Shown piece by piece: positions 32,980 through 41,123 of a stretch of 64,000 nucleotides of DNA. Position 1 is the stretch's first letter, and each line of letters begins with the position of its first letter. The position numbers and the translations under genes are program-made. This DNA is from DASQFQ01 sp038238015 (GTDB taxonomy: Bacteria; Actinomycetota; Thermoleophilia; Solirubrobacterales; Solirubrobacteraceae). Location: positions 1-64,000 of the forward strand of contig JBBRYA010000012.1 of the NCBI GenBank assembly GCA_038238015.1, in the 5' to 3' direction. The notes beneath the pieces are model-generated. The model was not told the origin of the DNA and searched no databases. It saw only the letters and a program-made list of their open reading frames with translations.

Positions 32980-33543
32980 ATGCCGCGCGAGGGGAACGCG
33001 CTCTCACGCCGGGCGGTGCTCGATGCCACCCTGGCGCTGGCCGAGGAGGGCGGCATGCAGGCGGTCTCGCTGCGCGCCGTCGCTCGCCGCCTGGCCGTCA
33101 CCCCGATGGCGCTCTACCGGCACGTCGGGGACAAGCAGGGGCTGCTCGACGGCCTGGTCGAGCGCGTGCTCGACGAGCTGCCCGTGCCGAGCCGCGAGCT
33201 CGCCTGGGAGCAGCGGCTGACGGTGATGAGCGCCGGCCTGAGGGCCAGCGCGCGGCGCCATCCGGACGTCTTCCTCGAGCTCCTGCGCCGTCCGGCCGCC
33301 ACGCCTGCCGCGTTGCGCAGGCGCGACGCCGTGTATGACGCGCTGCGCGACGCCGGCGTCCCGGCGGCGCTCGTGCCCCGGACCGAGCGGCTGCTCAACA
33401 CGTTCATCCTCGGCTTCGCCGCCTCCGAGGCCGCCGGGCGCTTCAGCGAGGTGCCCCCTGGCGAGCTCGACGCCGACCTGCTGTGGGCCCAGCAGCGGGT
33501 GCTCGAGCCGCTGGTGCGCTCACTGAGCGGCGGGAACCGGTAG
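32980..33543 (+). CDS. TetR-family repressor
   Basis: A 187-residue regulator with an N-terminal helix-turn-helix (about residues 8-55: RRAVLDATLALAEEGG and RRLAVTPMALYRHVGDKQGLL), the ALYRHV form being typical of TetR-class C repressors. The C-terminal ligand domain is alpha-helical. It is divergent from the SDR gene with a 15-bp palindrome between them that overlaps both -10 elements, so it probably represses itself and the SDR until a ligand, perhaps the SDR substrate, binds. Its TAG stop begins the -10 of the next gene. Confidence 0.9.
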   Translation: MPREGNALSRRAVLDATLALAEEGGMQAVSLRAVARRLAVTPMALYRHVGDKQGLLDGLVERVLDELPVPSRELAWEQRLTVMSAGLRASARRHPDVFLELLRRPAATPAALRRRDAVYDALRDAGVPAALVPRTERLLNTFILGFAASEAAGRFSEVPPGELDADLLWAQQRVLEPLVRSLSGGNR

Positions 33544-33546
33544 ACG
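33541..33546 (+). promoter_or_regulatory. -10 element formed by the TetR stop codon (TAGACG)
   Basis: The TAG stop of the TetR gene is the first half of TAGACG, which ends 8 bases before ATG 33555. The final base departs from TANNNT. Confidence 0.35.
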
Positions 33547-33554
33547 TTCCGCCC

Positions 33555-34091
33555 ATGCCACGACACATCGCCCTCCTTCGCGGCATCAACCTCGGGTCGC
33601 GCAACCGCGTGGCGATGGGCGAGCTGCGCTCGGTGCTGACCGAGGCCGGCTACGAGGACGTGCGCACGCTGCTGCAGAGCGGCAACGTGGTGCTCACGAG
33701 CGATGCGAAGCCCGACGCGGTCGGGCGAGCGCTCGTGACGCTCATCTCAGAGCGGCTCGGGGTTGAGTCCAAAGTCGTCGTGCGCAGCCGCGACGAGCTC
33801 GCGTCGGTGGTCGACCGCAACCCGTTCGAGGACGCAGCCGCCGATCCCAAGCGCTTCCAGGTGAGCTTCCTCTCGGCGAAGCCCGCGGCCGGCGTGGTGC
33901 GAGCGCTCGAGGCCGCCGACGTCGCGCCCGAGCAGGTCGCCGTCAGCGGGAGGGAGATCTACGCCTGGCACCCGGAGGGCATCCAGCGCTCGCCGCTCGC
34001 GGCGCTGCTCACAGACAAGAAGCTCGGCGTCACCGCGACCGCGCGCAACTGGAACACGGTGAGCAAGCTGCTGGAGCTGGCGGGGAAGTAG
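33555..34091 (+). CDS. DUF1697 family protein
   Basis: A 178-residue protein with the DUF1697 pattern: IALLRGINLGSRNRVAMGEL at the N terminus, TLLQSGNVVL, FLSAKPAA, and TATARNWNTVSKLLEL at the C terminus. The full length of the family is present. The function of the family is unknown. It is single-gene, convergent with the SIMPL gene 9 bases away. Confidence 0.9.
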   Translation: MPRHIALLRGINLGSRNRVAMGELRSVLTEAGYEDVRTLLQSGNVVLTSDAKPDAVGRALVTLISERLGVESKVVVRSRDELASVVDRNPFEDAAADPKRFQVSFLSAKPAAGVVRALEAADVAPEQVAVSGREIYAWHPEGIQRSPLAALLTDKKLGVTATARNWNTVSKLLELAGK

Positions 34092-34100
34092 GGCGGCCGA

Positions 34101-34580
34101 TCAGGTGGCCGCGAACGTCACGCTGAGCTGCACGACGACCACGCTGGGCAGCCCACACGGCAGCGGCGGGGCGGGCGGGGGCCGGCGCGCGCGGCGGCGG
34201 CTCGGTGGGCGCGGAGCGGAGAGCACCCGGCCGGCGCACGGGCGCCCGGGCAGCGGCGGAGCGAGAAGGGGGAGCGCCAGGGCCTGCACGCCCGCGAACG
34301 GGTTCGGCGAGCTCTCGGCGACGGCGGTGATCTCGCCGAGCTTCAGCCCGGTGGCCTGCGCCAAGCGGGCACCCTGAACGCGCGCGTCTGCGACGGCGGC
34401 CACCGTGGCCTTCGACTTCGCCTCGCTCAGGGCTGCCGGGTCAGCGGGTCGCTTGACCTGGGCGATCCGGGCCTCCCCGGTACCCGTGGCGGTGACCGTC
34501 TTCCCCTGAGCAGGAGCGGACGCGGGGAGGCCGAGCAGAGCAAGCGCGGTGAGCGCGAGGGCGAGCGGGGGACGGGGCAT
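34101..34580 (-). CDS. Exported SIMPL-domain (DUF541) protein
   Basis: A 159-residue protein with a signal peptide (PLALALTALALLGLPASAPA) and a SIMPL domain: VTATGTGEARI, AKSKATVAAVADARVQGARL and TGLKLGEITAVAESS. The C terminus has a Pro/Arg-rich loop with two cysteines (GRPCAGRVLSA and LPCGLPS) before a final strand VVVVQLSVTFAAT; the two cysteines may pair as a disulfide. AAGGAG lies 8 bases before ATG 34580. Its gene overlaps the 3' part of the upstream membrane protein frame. SIMPL proteins are periplasmic or surface proteins of unclear function. Confidence 0.8.
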   Translation of the reverse strand: MPRPPLALALTALALLGLPASAPAQGKTVTATGTGEARIAQVKRPADPAALSEAKSKATVAAVADARVQGARLAQATGLKLGEITAVAESSPNPFAGVQALALPLLAPPLPGRPCAGRVLSAPRPPSRRRARRPPPAPPLPCGLPSVVVVQLSVTFAAT

Positions 34581-34906
34581 GGGGACAGCTCCTTGGGGAG
34601 GGGAACGAGCGGGACGATGGGGCCGGCCACGGTTGGGGGGCACCGGCGCGCCGAGACGCACAACCGTGAGGGGACGAGGATCGCGTTGAGGGTGACGGGC
34701 CGTGGAGCCTCGCGGGCCGGGGCGGCAGGCGACTCCGGCGCCGCGGGCGCTCCCAGCCTCGACACGGCGAGGAGGAGCAGCAGCGCGAACGCCGCTCCCG
34801 CGACCCACGGCACCGCCGGAGCGAGCACCGCGACCCGCTGCCGAGGCCGCGGCGCACCGGCGGCGGCGACCAGCTGCGCCCGCAGCTCGGGGAGCGCGGC
34901 GCTCAC
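34427..34906 (-). CDS. Single-span membrane protein after the sigma gene (possible anti-sigma partner)
   Basis: The frame starts at GTG 34906, overlapping the TGA of the sigma factor gene (GTGA). Residues 1-75 look real: a short cytosolic part (SAALPELRAQLVAAAG), one membrane helix (WVAGAAFALLLLLAVS) and a Pro/Ala-rich exterior. After about residue 90 the chain is Ser/Pro/Arg-rich and runs 154 bases into the SIMPL gene, which suggests that the true end is earlier and that a further base error exists. Position suggests an anti-sigma factor or regulator, but no known anti-sigma domain is recognised. Confidence 0.45.
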   Translation of the reverse strand: MSAALPELRAQLVAAAGAPRPRQRVAVLAPAVPWVAGAAFALLLLLAVSRLGAPAAPESPAAPAREAPRPVTLNAILVPSRLCVSARRCPPTVAGPIVPLVPLPKELSPCPVPRSPSRSPRLLCSASPRPLLLRGRRSPPRVPGRPGSPRSSDPLTRQP

Positions 34907-35465
34907 GACGTCGCCTCCCCCAGGCTCCGCCGCAGGCGCGCCAGCGCGCGGCTCACACGCTTGCGCGCGACGGGCTCGCTGCAGCCCTGCGCGGCGGCGA
35001 TGTCCGTGTAGCGGCGGCCATGAACCAGCCGCGCGAGCAGCGCGCCGCGCTGGTCCTCGGGCAGCTCGTCGAGCGCGACCGACAGCGCGACCGCGCGGGC
35101 GTCGTCGGCGAGGAGGTCAATGCGCTCCAGCCTCTCGTCGGTCAGGTCGATGCGCTCGAGGCCGAGACGGGCGCGGCGCGACCGGCGACCTGGCCACGGC
35201 GCTGGAAGTCGATCAGGTTGGCGCGGGCGATCGTGAACAGCCAGCCCAGCGGCTCCCGCACCTGGGTGCGGCGACGGCGAAGTTGCGAGACGACCTCGGC
35301 GAACGTCTCGGCTGTGAGATCGGCCGCGACCTCCGGGTCGCGGGTGCGCCGCACGAAGTAGGCGAGCACCGCGGTTTCATGGCGGTCGTAGAAGCGGCCG
35401 AGCGCCGCGGGGTCCTGCCGCGCCGCGGCCAAGAGCTCCGCGTCGGTCGGCTGAATCGGCCCCAT
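34903..35465 (-). pseudogene. ECF sigma factor gene with one frameshift
   Basis: The first frame from ATG 35465 encodes sigma region 2 (FYDRHETAVLAYFVRRTRDP, DLTAETFAEVV, WLFTIARANLIDFQRR). It then reaches a stop at 35142. From about 35190 onwards the next frame encodes sigma region 4: ELPEDQRGALLARLVHGRRY, then DIAAAQGCSEPVARKRVSRA, ending at TGA 34903-34905. One missing base within about 35168-35190 would restore a 187-residue ECF sigma factor, since the whole span is one base short of a multiple of three. Either the gene is inactivated or the base was lost in sequencing. It starts 5 bases after the adenylate cyclase stop. Confidence 0.8.
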
Positions 35466-35470
35466 GGCCT

Positions 35471-36597
35471 CTAGGTCGAACGCGACTCGGATTTGTGACC
35501 GGGCGGGCGGGCCCGGAAGGTCTTGACCGGAGACGAAAGACCCTTGAGCTTCTTCTCGCCCGCGGTGGACCAGGCGAACGCGTCCTCCCCGGCCGCGTCG
35601 CGGACCTCCTCCGTGGTGAGCACGGAGCCGGGACGGGCGCGCTCGGTCAGGCGGCTGGCGACGTTGACGGTCGAGCCGAACCAGTCGCCCCAGCGGTTGA
35701 CCGCCGGGCCGAACGCGACCCCGGCGCGCAGCGGCGGGAAGTTCTCCTCGCTCTCGGCGCCCTCGACCAGGGCGAGAGCGGTGCGGACGGCGGCCTCGGG
35801 GTCGGGCGAGACCAGCATCACCGCGTCGCCGATCTGCTTGACCACCCGCACCGGCGGGTCCACGACCCGCCCGGCCAGCTTCCCGAGCTTGCCCGCGAGG
35901 CCGCCGAGCTCCTCGACCGGCACCGACTGGCCGAGTTCGGTGAAGCCCACCAGTCGGCGAAGGCGACCGCCGTGTCGGAGGTGTCGGTGACCTTGCCCGA
36001 GATCCGCTCGGTGAGGCCGATGTAGTCGCTGGAGAGCAGCTGGCGCATGTGCAGGGAGAACGCGTGCTCCAGCATCCGCCCCGACATCGGCATCAGCTCG
36101 CCCGCCGCGGCGGCGAGGCGGCGCGCGAGGTCGGCCTCGGAATCGCCCGGCTCGAGGAAGGTCTGGGCGAAGAGCACCCGCAGCGCCTCCGCGTAGCGCG
36201 ACATCCCGCGCCCCAGCACCCGCGTCACCTCGAGCGAATCCTCGAACGGGAAGCCCATGTCGCGCAGGCGCTGGGCGTCGGTCGCGACCTCGAGGTCGTC
36301 CTCGCCGAAGGCGCGCGCGCCCTGCTCGGGCATCGCCAGGCCGAGAGCTCGGCGGAACTCCGCCACGTGCTCGAGGTCGAAGCCCGACTTCTCGGCGATC
36401 TCCTCGGCCGTGTAGCGCGGCTTGCCCGCGAGCATCCGCTCGACCGGCAGCAGCACCAGCCGCTCCTCCTCGACGGCCTTGCGCAGCTCGTCGACGCTCA
36501 CGCCCTGCTCGTGCAGCTCGTCGAGGAGCTCGCCGCGGTCGGCGCGCGCCTTGTCGTCGTCGAGGCCCTCGAGCAGGCCTTCCTTGTTCCAGTCCAT
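35471..36597 (-). pseudogene. Class III adenylate cyclase gene with one frameshift
   Basis: From ATG 36597 (MDWNKEGLLEGLDDDKAR) one frame encodes an N-terminal regulatory domain of about 200 residues like that of mycobacterial pH-sensing cyclases, up to DTAVAFADW. The next frame carries the catalytic domain: VGFTELGQSVPVEELGG, VKQIGDAVMLVSPDPEAAV, GDWFGSTVNVASRLTERA. The join should read FADLVGFTEL, so a single C is missing on the coding strand near 35952; the span is one base short of a multiple of three. Both metal-binding Asp positions (FAD and IGDAVM) are present. If intact it would make cAMP under pH or other control. Confidence 0.8.
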
Positions 36598-36647
36598 GGC
36601 AAGTCGGGACGCTAGCGCGAGTCGTCCTCTACCATCAGCTCGACGAC

Positions 36648-36735
36648 AACAGGGGGGCTGGCGGAGGCCGGCTGAGATAGCGCACCATTCCGGCGCTGAC
36701 CCTTCGAACCTGTGGGGTAATGCCCGCGGAGGGAG
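36648..36735 (+). promoter_or_regulatory. TPP riboswitch (THI element)
   Basis: The conserved TPP aptamer segments appear in order: GGCTGAGATAGCGC near 36669-36683, the GCGCTGACCCTTCGAACCTG core at 36693-36712, then GGGGTAATGCCCGCGGAGGGA at 36714-36734. The 3' end contains the GGAGGGAG Shine-Dalgarno of the downstream gene (ATG 36738). TPP binding would therefore hide the ribosome site and repress translation of the transporter operon. The 5' boundary is approximate. Confidence 0.93.
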
Positions 36736-36737
36736 CG

Positions 36738-37502
36738 ATGCCGACACATCTCGAGGCTCGCGTGACGGTGCCTCGCGACGCAGACGGGGGCCTGAGCGGG
36801 GTGGCCCTCACGGAGGTCTCCAAGGCCTTCGGCGCCGTGCGCGCGCTGGATGGCGTGACGTTTCGCGCCGCGCCGCGGGAGATCGTCGCGGTGGCCGGCC
36901 CGAGCGGCTGTGGTAAGTCGACGCTGCTCGAGCTCGTCTGCGGGCTCCTCGAGCCGGACGCCGGCGCGGTCGTTTCCGATCCGGCGGTCCTGATGCCCCA
37001 GCGCGACGGGCTGCTGCCGTGGCTGAGCGCGCAGGACAACGCGGGCCTGGCGCTGCGCGTGGCCGGCGCGTCCAAGGCCGACGCCCGCGCGAGCGCCGCC
37101 GAGCACTTCGCCGCCTTCGGGCTGACCGGCTTCGAGCGCTCGCGCCCGCACGAGCTCTCCGGCGGCATGCGCCAGCGCGTCGCCTTCCTGCGCACGCTGC
37201 TGGCCGGCAAGCCGGTGCTCTGCCTCGACGAGCCGTTCGGGGCGCTCGACGCGCTCACGCGGATGCAGATGCAGCAGTGGCTGGCGGGAGCGCTCGCGCG
37301 CGAGCCGCGAACGGTGCTGCTGGTCACCCACGACGTCGAGGAGGCGGTCCTGCTCGCCGACCGGATCGTGCTGCTCTCCCCCCGCCCCGGCCGCGTGCTC
37401 CAGACCCTCGAGGTCGAGCTGCCGCGGCCGCGCGTGCGCACCGACGCAGCGGTGCAGGATCTCCGCGAGCGCGCGCTGAACGCGCTCGGGAGCGTGGCCT
37501 GA
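36738..37502 (+). CDS. thiZ: ABC transporter ATPase for a thiamine precursor
   Basis: A 254-residue ABC ATPase of the nitrate/taurine/HMP type. It has Walker A GPSGCGKST (about residue 58), Q-loop MPQRDGLLPWLS, signature HELSGGMRQRVAF, Walker B VLCLDEPFGALDAL and H-loop VTHDVEEAV. It is first in a three-gene operon directly behind a TPP riboswitch, which identifies the cargo as thiamine or, from the THI5-like binding protein, a pyrimidine precursor. ATG 36738 is set by the riboswitch-embedded Shine-Dalgarno. It is coupled to the permease gene (TGATG). Confidence 0.88.
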   Translation: MPTHLEARVTVPRDADGGLSGVALTEVSKAFGAVRALDGVTFRAAPREIVAVAGPSGCGKSTLLELVCGLLEPDAGAVVSDPAVLMPQRDGLLPWLSAQDNAGLALRVAGASKADARASAAEHFAAFGLTGFERSRPHELSGGMRQRVAFLRTLLAGKPVLCLDEPFGALDALTRMQMQQWLAGALAREPRTVLLVTHDVEEAVLLADRIVLLSPRPGRVLQTLEVELPRPRVRTDAAVQDLRERALNALGSVA

Positions 37503-38233
37503 TGGCCGCCGTCGTGCTCGCGCTCTGCGTACTCGGCGGCTGGGAGGCGCTCGTGCGCGGCGGGGGCGTCGACGCGCTGCTGCTCCCGGCGCCCAGCCAG
37601 GTCGCCGAGTCGCTGTGGACCGATCGCGCGCTGCTCGGGCCGGACCTGGCGGTGACCGCCTGGGAGGTGCTGGCCGGTCTAGCCGCCGCCATCGCCCTCG
37701 GCGCCGCGCTGGGCGTCGGGATGCACGTCTCGCGGTCGCTGCGGCGTGCGCTGCGACCGCTGGTCATCGGCTCGCAGGCGGTGCCGGTTCCGGTCATCGC
37801 GCCGCTGTTCGTGCTGCTGCTCGGCTTCGGGCTGGCCCCGAAGGTGCTGATGGTCGCGCTGGTCTGCTTCTTCCCCGTCGCGATCAACCTCTACGACGGG
37901 CTGCGCCGGGTCGACCCGGCGGCCCGCAAGCTCCTGCGCAGCTTCGACGCCACGCGCTGGCAGACGCTGCGCCTGCTCGAGGCGCCCGCGGCGCTGCCGG
38001 CGACGTTCACCGGGCTGAAGGTCGCCGCCGCCGTGTCGGTGATCGGCGCGGTGTTCGCCGAGTGGGCGGGCTCTGACTCCGGGCTCGGGCACGCGCTGCT
38101 GACCGCCAACGGCCAGCTCGAGACCGCGCGCGCGTTCGCCGCCACCCTGCTGCTCTTCCTGCTGGCGGTCTGCCTGTACGGGCTCTTCGCACTCGCCGAG
38201 CGGCGGGTCGTGACCTGGGCGGAGCAGCCGTGA
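37502..38233 (+). CDS. thiX: ABC transporter permease for a thiamine precursor
   Basis: A 243-residue inner membrane permease of the SsuC/TauC/ThiX type with about six spans. The EAA-type cytosolic loop is NLYDGLRRVDPAARKLLRSF, followed by EAPAALPATFTGLKVAAAVS. ATG 37502 overlaps the ATPase stop, and its TGA overlaps the GTG of the binding protein. It forms the transmembrane channel of the riboswitch-controlled importer. Confidence 0.87.
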   Translation: MAAVVLALCVLGGWEALVRGGGVDALLLPAPSQVAESLWTDRALLGPDLAVTAWEVLAGLAAAIALGAALGVGMHVSRSLRRALRPLVIGSQAVPVPVIAPLFVLLLGFGLAPKVLMVALVCFFPVAINLYDGLRRVDPAARKLLRSFDATRWQTLRLLEAPAALPATFTGLKVAAAVSVIGAVFAEWAGSDSGLGHALLTANGQLETARAFAATLLLFLLAVCLYGLFALAERRVVTWAEQP

Positions 38234-39273
38234 GGCGCGCCTTGATCGTCGTGGCCGCGGCGGCGCTGCTCGCGCTGGCCGGCTGTGGGGAGAAGCGCGA
38301 GGGCGCCGGCGGCTCGGGCGCGAAGCTCGAGCGCTTCACCGTCGTGCTCGACTACTTCCCCAACGCCGACCACGCCGGCATCTACGCGGCGAAGGCCGCC
38401 GGCGACTACGCGCGCGCCGGGCTCGACGTGCGCATCCAGGCGCCGCCGGATCCCGCCGCCCCGCTGAAGCTGCTGCAGGCCGGGCGCGCGGACCTGGCGA
38501 TCTCCTACGAGCCCGAGCTGCTGCTCGCCCGCGAGAAGACCTCGCAGCGCGACCAGCTGGTGTCGGTCGGCGCGCTCGTGCAGAAGCCGCTGACCTCGCT
38601 GATGGCGGTGGGCGGGAGCGTGCGCACGGTGGCCGACCTGAAGGGCAAGCGCGTCGGCACCGCGGGGATCCCGTACCAGTCGGCCTACCTGAAGACCATC
38701 CTTCAACAGGCGCACGTCGACCCGTCGACGGTCAAGGAGACCAACGTCGGCTTCGACCTCGTCCCCGCGATGCTCTCGGGGAAGGCCGACGCGACGCTCG
38801 GCGCGTTCTGGAACTACGAGGGCACCGACCTCCAGCGGCGCGGGCGCAAGCCGGTGATCCTGCGCATGGAGAGCCTCGGCGTCCCGACCTATGACGAGCT
38901 CGTCCTGGTCGCGCGCCGCAATGAGCTCGACGAGGCCGGAGCCTCGCGCGTCCGGCGCTTCCTGCGGGCGACCGCCTTCGGCCACGAGCGGCTGCGCAAG
39001 GATCCGGCGGCGGGCGTCGGCGCGCTGCTCAAGGCCGCCAAGGGCCTCGACCGGGGCCTGCAGGAGGCGGCTGTGCGCGCGACGCTGCCGGTCTTCTTCC
39101 CGCGCGACCCCAAGCGGCCCTTCGGCTACCAAGATCCAGCCGAGTGGGACCGCTACGGGCGCTGGATGCTCGAGCACGGGCTGCTCAAGCGGCCGCCCGA
39201 CGCTCAGCGGGCGCTGACCAACGAGTTCCTGCCCGGGCAGGGGCTCGACCCGTCGCCGTCCGAGACGAACTGA
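38230..39273 (+). CDS. thiY: Substrate-binding lipoprotein, NMT1/THI5-like
   Basis: A 347-residue lipoprotein of the NMT1/THI5-like binding-protein family, which carries pyrimidine precursors of thiamine such as formylaminopyrimidine. The signal peptide ends in lipobox LALAGC (Cys about 19). VVLDYFPNADHAGIYAAKAA at the start of the mature domain is diagnostic for the family, and LGAFWNYEG and GVPTYDELVLVA also fit. It starts at GTG 38230 overlapping the permease stop. Its last 89 bases overlap the end of the convergent glycosylase gene. Confidence 0.9.
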   Translation: MRRALIVVAAAALLALAGCGEKREGAGGSGAKLERFTVVLDYFPNADHAGIYAAKAAGDYARAGLDVRIQAPPDPAAPLKLLQAGRADLAISYEPELLLAREKTSQRDQLVSVGALVQKPLTSLMAVGGSVRTVADLKGKRVGTAGIPYQSAYLKTILQQAHVDPSTVKETNVGFDLVPAMLSGKADATLGAFWNYEGTDLQRRGRKPVILRMESLGVPTYDELVLVARRNELDEAGASRVRRFLRATAFGHERLRKDPAAGVGALLKAAKGLDRGLQEAAVRATLPVFFPRDPKRPFGYQDPAEWDRYGRWMLEHGLLKRPPDAQRALTNEFLPGQGLDPSPSETN

Positions 39274-40165
39274 GGCTCAGCTGCCCGCGCGCGGCGGCGC
39301 GCATCACGTACTCGCCGGCCAGTCCCTGCCAGCTCCCGTAGGGAGCGAAGAATTCGCGCACCTCCTCGATCTCGGCGCGCGCCCGCGGGTTGCCGGTCTT
39401 CAGCCGGCCGACGATCTTGATGAAGCCGAGGTCGCCCGCCGGCACGCGGTCGTAGCGCCCCTGGCCCTGCAGCGCGAGCATCTCGAGCGTCCACGCCCCG
39501 ATCTCCGGGATGGCGCCCAGGCGCTGCCAGGCGCGCTCGTGGTCGTGCAGGTCGATGCGGCCCGCCGCGACCGCGCGCGCCGCGCGGCGCAACGCGACCG
39601 CCCGCGGCGCGGCGAGGTCGAAGCTCTCGAGCTCGGCCGGGGCGGCGGCGGCGATCGCCGCCGGCGTCGGGGCGTCGCGCAGGCCGGTGTGCGGGCAGCG
39701 CCGGCCCAGCCGTCCGATCAGCCGGCGCTGGATCGCGAACGCCCGCTCGACCTCGATCAGCTGCTCGGTCACCGCGGCCGCGAAGGCCTCCCACGGCTCC
39801 GGCCTGCGGCGCACCCGCAGGCGCGGGTTCTCGCGCACCGCGCGGCCGATCACCGGGTCGTCGCGGAAGCGCTCGTAGAACGGGCGCAGGTCCTCGTCGA
39901 CGCCGGTGGCGAAGCGCATGCGCTCGATCCCGTAGCGGGCCGCGAGCGGGCAGGTCGAGCGCGCGGCGAACACCACGCGGTCGGCGCTCGGCTGCACGAT
40001 GCCGACGAGCACCGGTTCGTCACCGAGGTGCAGCAGGCGCTGGAGCGCCGCGCCGCGCCGGCGCAGCAGCCCGTCGGACGAGCCGCCGCCGAGCCGGAAC
40101 GGCCACGGCGGCCGGACCTCGACGCGCTGCTCGACCGCTGCGTCCTCCCAGAGGGCGGCGGTCAA
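39185..40165 (-). CDS. AlkA-type DNA-3-methyladenine glycosylase
   Basis: A 326-residue HhH-GPD base-excision enzyme. The helix-hairpin-helix is LGAIPEIGAWTLEMLALQG and is followed by the catalytic Asp in VPAGDLGFIKIVG; upstream lies the AlkA N-terminal domain (VEVRPPWPFRL and FAARSTCPLAARYGIERM). It removes alkylated bases from DNA. The start is TTG 40165, overlapping the stop of the upstream small gene (TTGA); GTG about 11 codons later is an alternative. The last residues are Arg/Ala-rich and overlap the convergent thiY end. Confidence 0.87.
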   Translation of the reverse strand: MTAALWEDAAVEQRVEVRPPWPFRLGGGSSDGLLRRRGAALQRLLHLGDEPVLVGIVQPSADRVVFAARSTCPLAARYGIERMRFATGVDEDLRPFYERFRDDPVIGRAVRENPRLRVRRRPEPWEAFAAAVTEQLIEVERAFAIQRRLIGRLGRRCPHTGLRDAPTPAAIAAAAPAELESFDLAAPRAVALRRAARAVAAGRIDLHDHERAWQRLGAIPEIGAWTLEMLALQGQGRYDRVPAGDLGFIKIVGRLKTGNPRARAEIEEVREFFAPYGSWQGLAGEYVMRAAARGQLSLSSSRTATGRAPARAGTRWSAPAERRAAA

Positions 40166-40461
40166 TCGCGCTTGAGCAGGTGGACGTCGACGAGGAACGA
40201 GTTGCTCGCGACGATCTCGCCGATCCCGCCCTTCTTGCGCCTGCGGCGGCGCGAGGGCTTGAGCCGGCGGCGGGTCACCACGGCGGCCGTCGCCGCTCCG
40301 GCGACGAAGCCGGTGGCGGCCAGGGCGGCCGCCTGGCGGGTGGGGACCGGGACGCTGCGTACCGCCTCGATCTCCCGCGCGGACCCCGTTACGACGACGG
40401 GCAGGCCGTCGAGGACCTCGACGCTGTCGGGCACCTCGTGGCGGTTGGGCTCGTCGGTCAC
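40162..40461 (-). CDS. Small membrane protein upstream of the glycosylase
   Basis: A 99-residue protein: acidic N terminus (TDEPNRHEVPDSVEVLDGLP), one hydrophobic helix (RQAAALAATGFVAGAATAAVV), a very basic stretch (RRRLKPSRRRRRKKG) and a C-terminal IVASNSFLVDVHLLKRD. It starts at GTG 40461 and is translationally coupled to the glycosylase gene. No family is recognised. The basic patch could contact nucleic acid or acidic lipids. Confidence 0.65.
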   Translation of the reverse strand: MTDEPNRHEVPDSVEVLDGLPVVVTGSAREIEAVRSVPVPTRQAAALAATGFVAGAATAAVVTRRRLKPSRRRRRKKGGIGEIVASNSFLVDVHLLKRD

Positions 40462-40495
40462 GCCTCGACAGCATGACGGACGGACCCGACGACCG

Positions 40496-41110
40496 CTACC
40501 TCGTGCGCCGCTGGGGCTGGGTGCCGAACACCCGGTCCCAGTACGGGGCGCTGACGCCGAAGCCCCGCTCGTCGTCCTGGAAGTGGTGGCGCATGTGCAG
40601 TTCGCGCAGCGCGCGCCCCAGCGCCGTGCGCGGCCGGTGATGGTGCACGTGGTAGTGGAGCATGTCGTAGGCGAGGTAGCCGGCCAGGAAGCCCGCCCCG
40701 ACGGCCGGCGCGTCGCCCGCGCCGAGCGCGAGCCAGAACACCGCGAGGAAGCAGAGCGCGAGCGGGATGCTGGCCGACGGCGGCATCACGAGCCGCAGCG
40801 GGTCATTCGGGTGGTCGTGGTGGACGCCGTGGAGCATCCAGTGCAGCCGCGCCCCGAGCGGGCTCCGGGGCTCGTAGTGGAAGACCACTCGGTGCAGCCA
40901 GTACTCGGTCAGCGTCCAGACGGCATAGCCGCCGAGCAGCAGGCCGAGTGCGCCGAGCAGCCCGTCCGAGCCGGCGCCGCGCGCGAACAGGAGCCCGATC
41001 GCGGGCAGGTAGATCAGCAGCGGCACCGCCGGATGGACACGGGTGAGCCGGTCCAGCAACGGTGAGGAGAACATCGGCGGGGAGGCCCTGAGCTGATCCG
41101 TCCTGCTCAT
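40496..41110 (-). CDS. Fatty acid hydroxylase/sterol desaturase family protein
   Basis: A 204-residue integral membrane di-iron enzyme with the full set of histidine boxes: EYWLHRVVFH, HWMLHGVHHDHP, HYHVHHH and ELHMRHHF. The spacing is that of the FA2H/SCS7 fatty acid 2-hydroxylase group more than of sterol desaturases. It should hydroxylate an acyl chain using O2. It lies directly after a GNAT acyltransferase gene that is divergent from a serine palmitoyltransferase-like gene, so a sphingolipid acyl chain is a reasonable substrate. A TAGGCT -10 ends 7 bases before the ATG, so it can be transcribed on its own. Confidence 0.88.
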   Translation of the reverse strand: MSRTDQLRASPPMFSSPLLDRLTRVHPAVPLLIYLPAIGLLFARGAGSDGLLGALGLLLGGYAVWTLTEYWLHRVVFHYEPRSPLGARLHWMLHGVHHDHPNDPLRLVMPPSASIPLALCFLAVFWLALGAGDAPAVGAGFLAGYLAYDMLHYHVHHHRPRTALGRALRELHMRHHFQDDERGFGVSAPYWDRVFGTQPQRRTR

Positions 41111-41117
41111 TCCGGCC

Positions 41118-41123
41118 AGCCTA
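41118..41123 (-). promoter_or_regulatory. -10 element (TAGGCT), likely leaderless
   Basis: TAGGCT lies directly after the TAG stop of the acyltransferase gene and ends 7 bases before ATG 41110 of the hydroxylase gene. Confidence 0.45.

Noticed and set aside
34903..36597. Programmed frameshifting in the sigma and cyclase genes
   Set aside because: No slippery heptamer or following pseudoknot was evident at either junction; a missing base explains both more simply.
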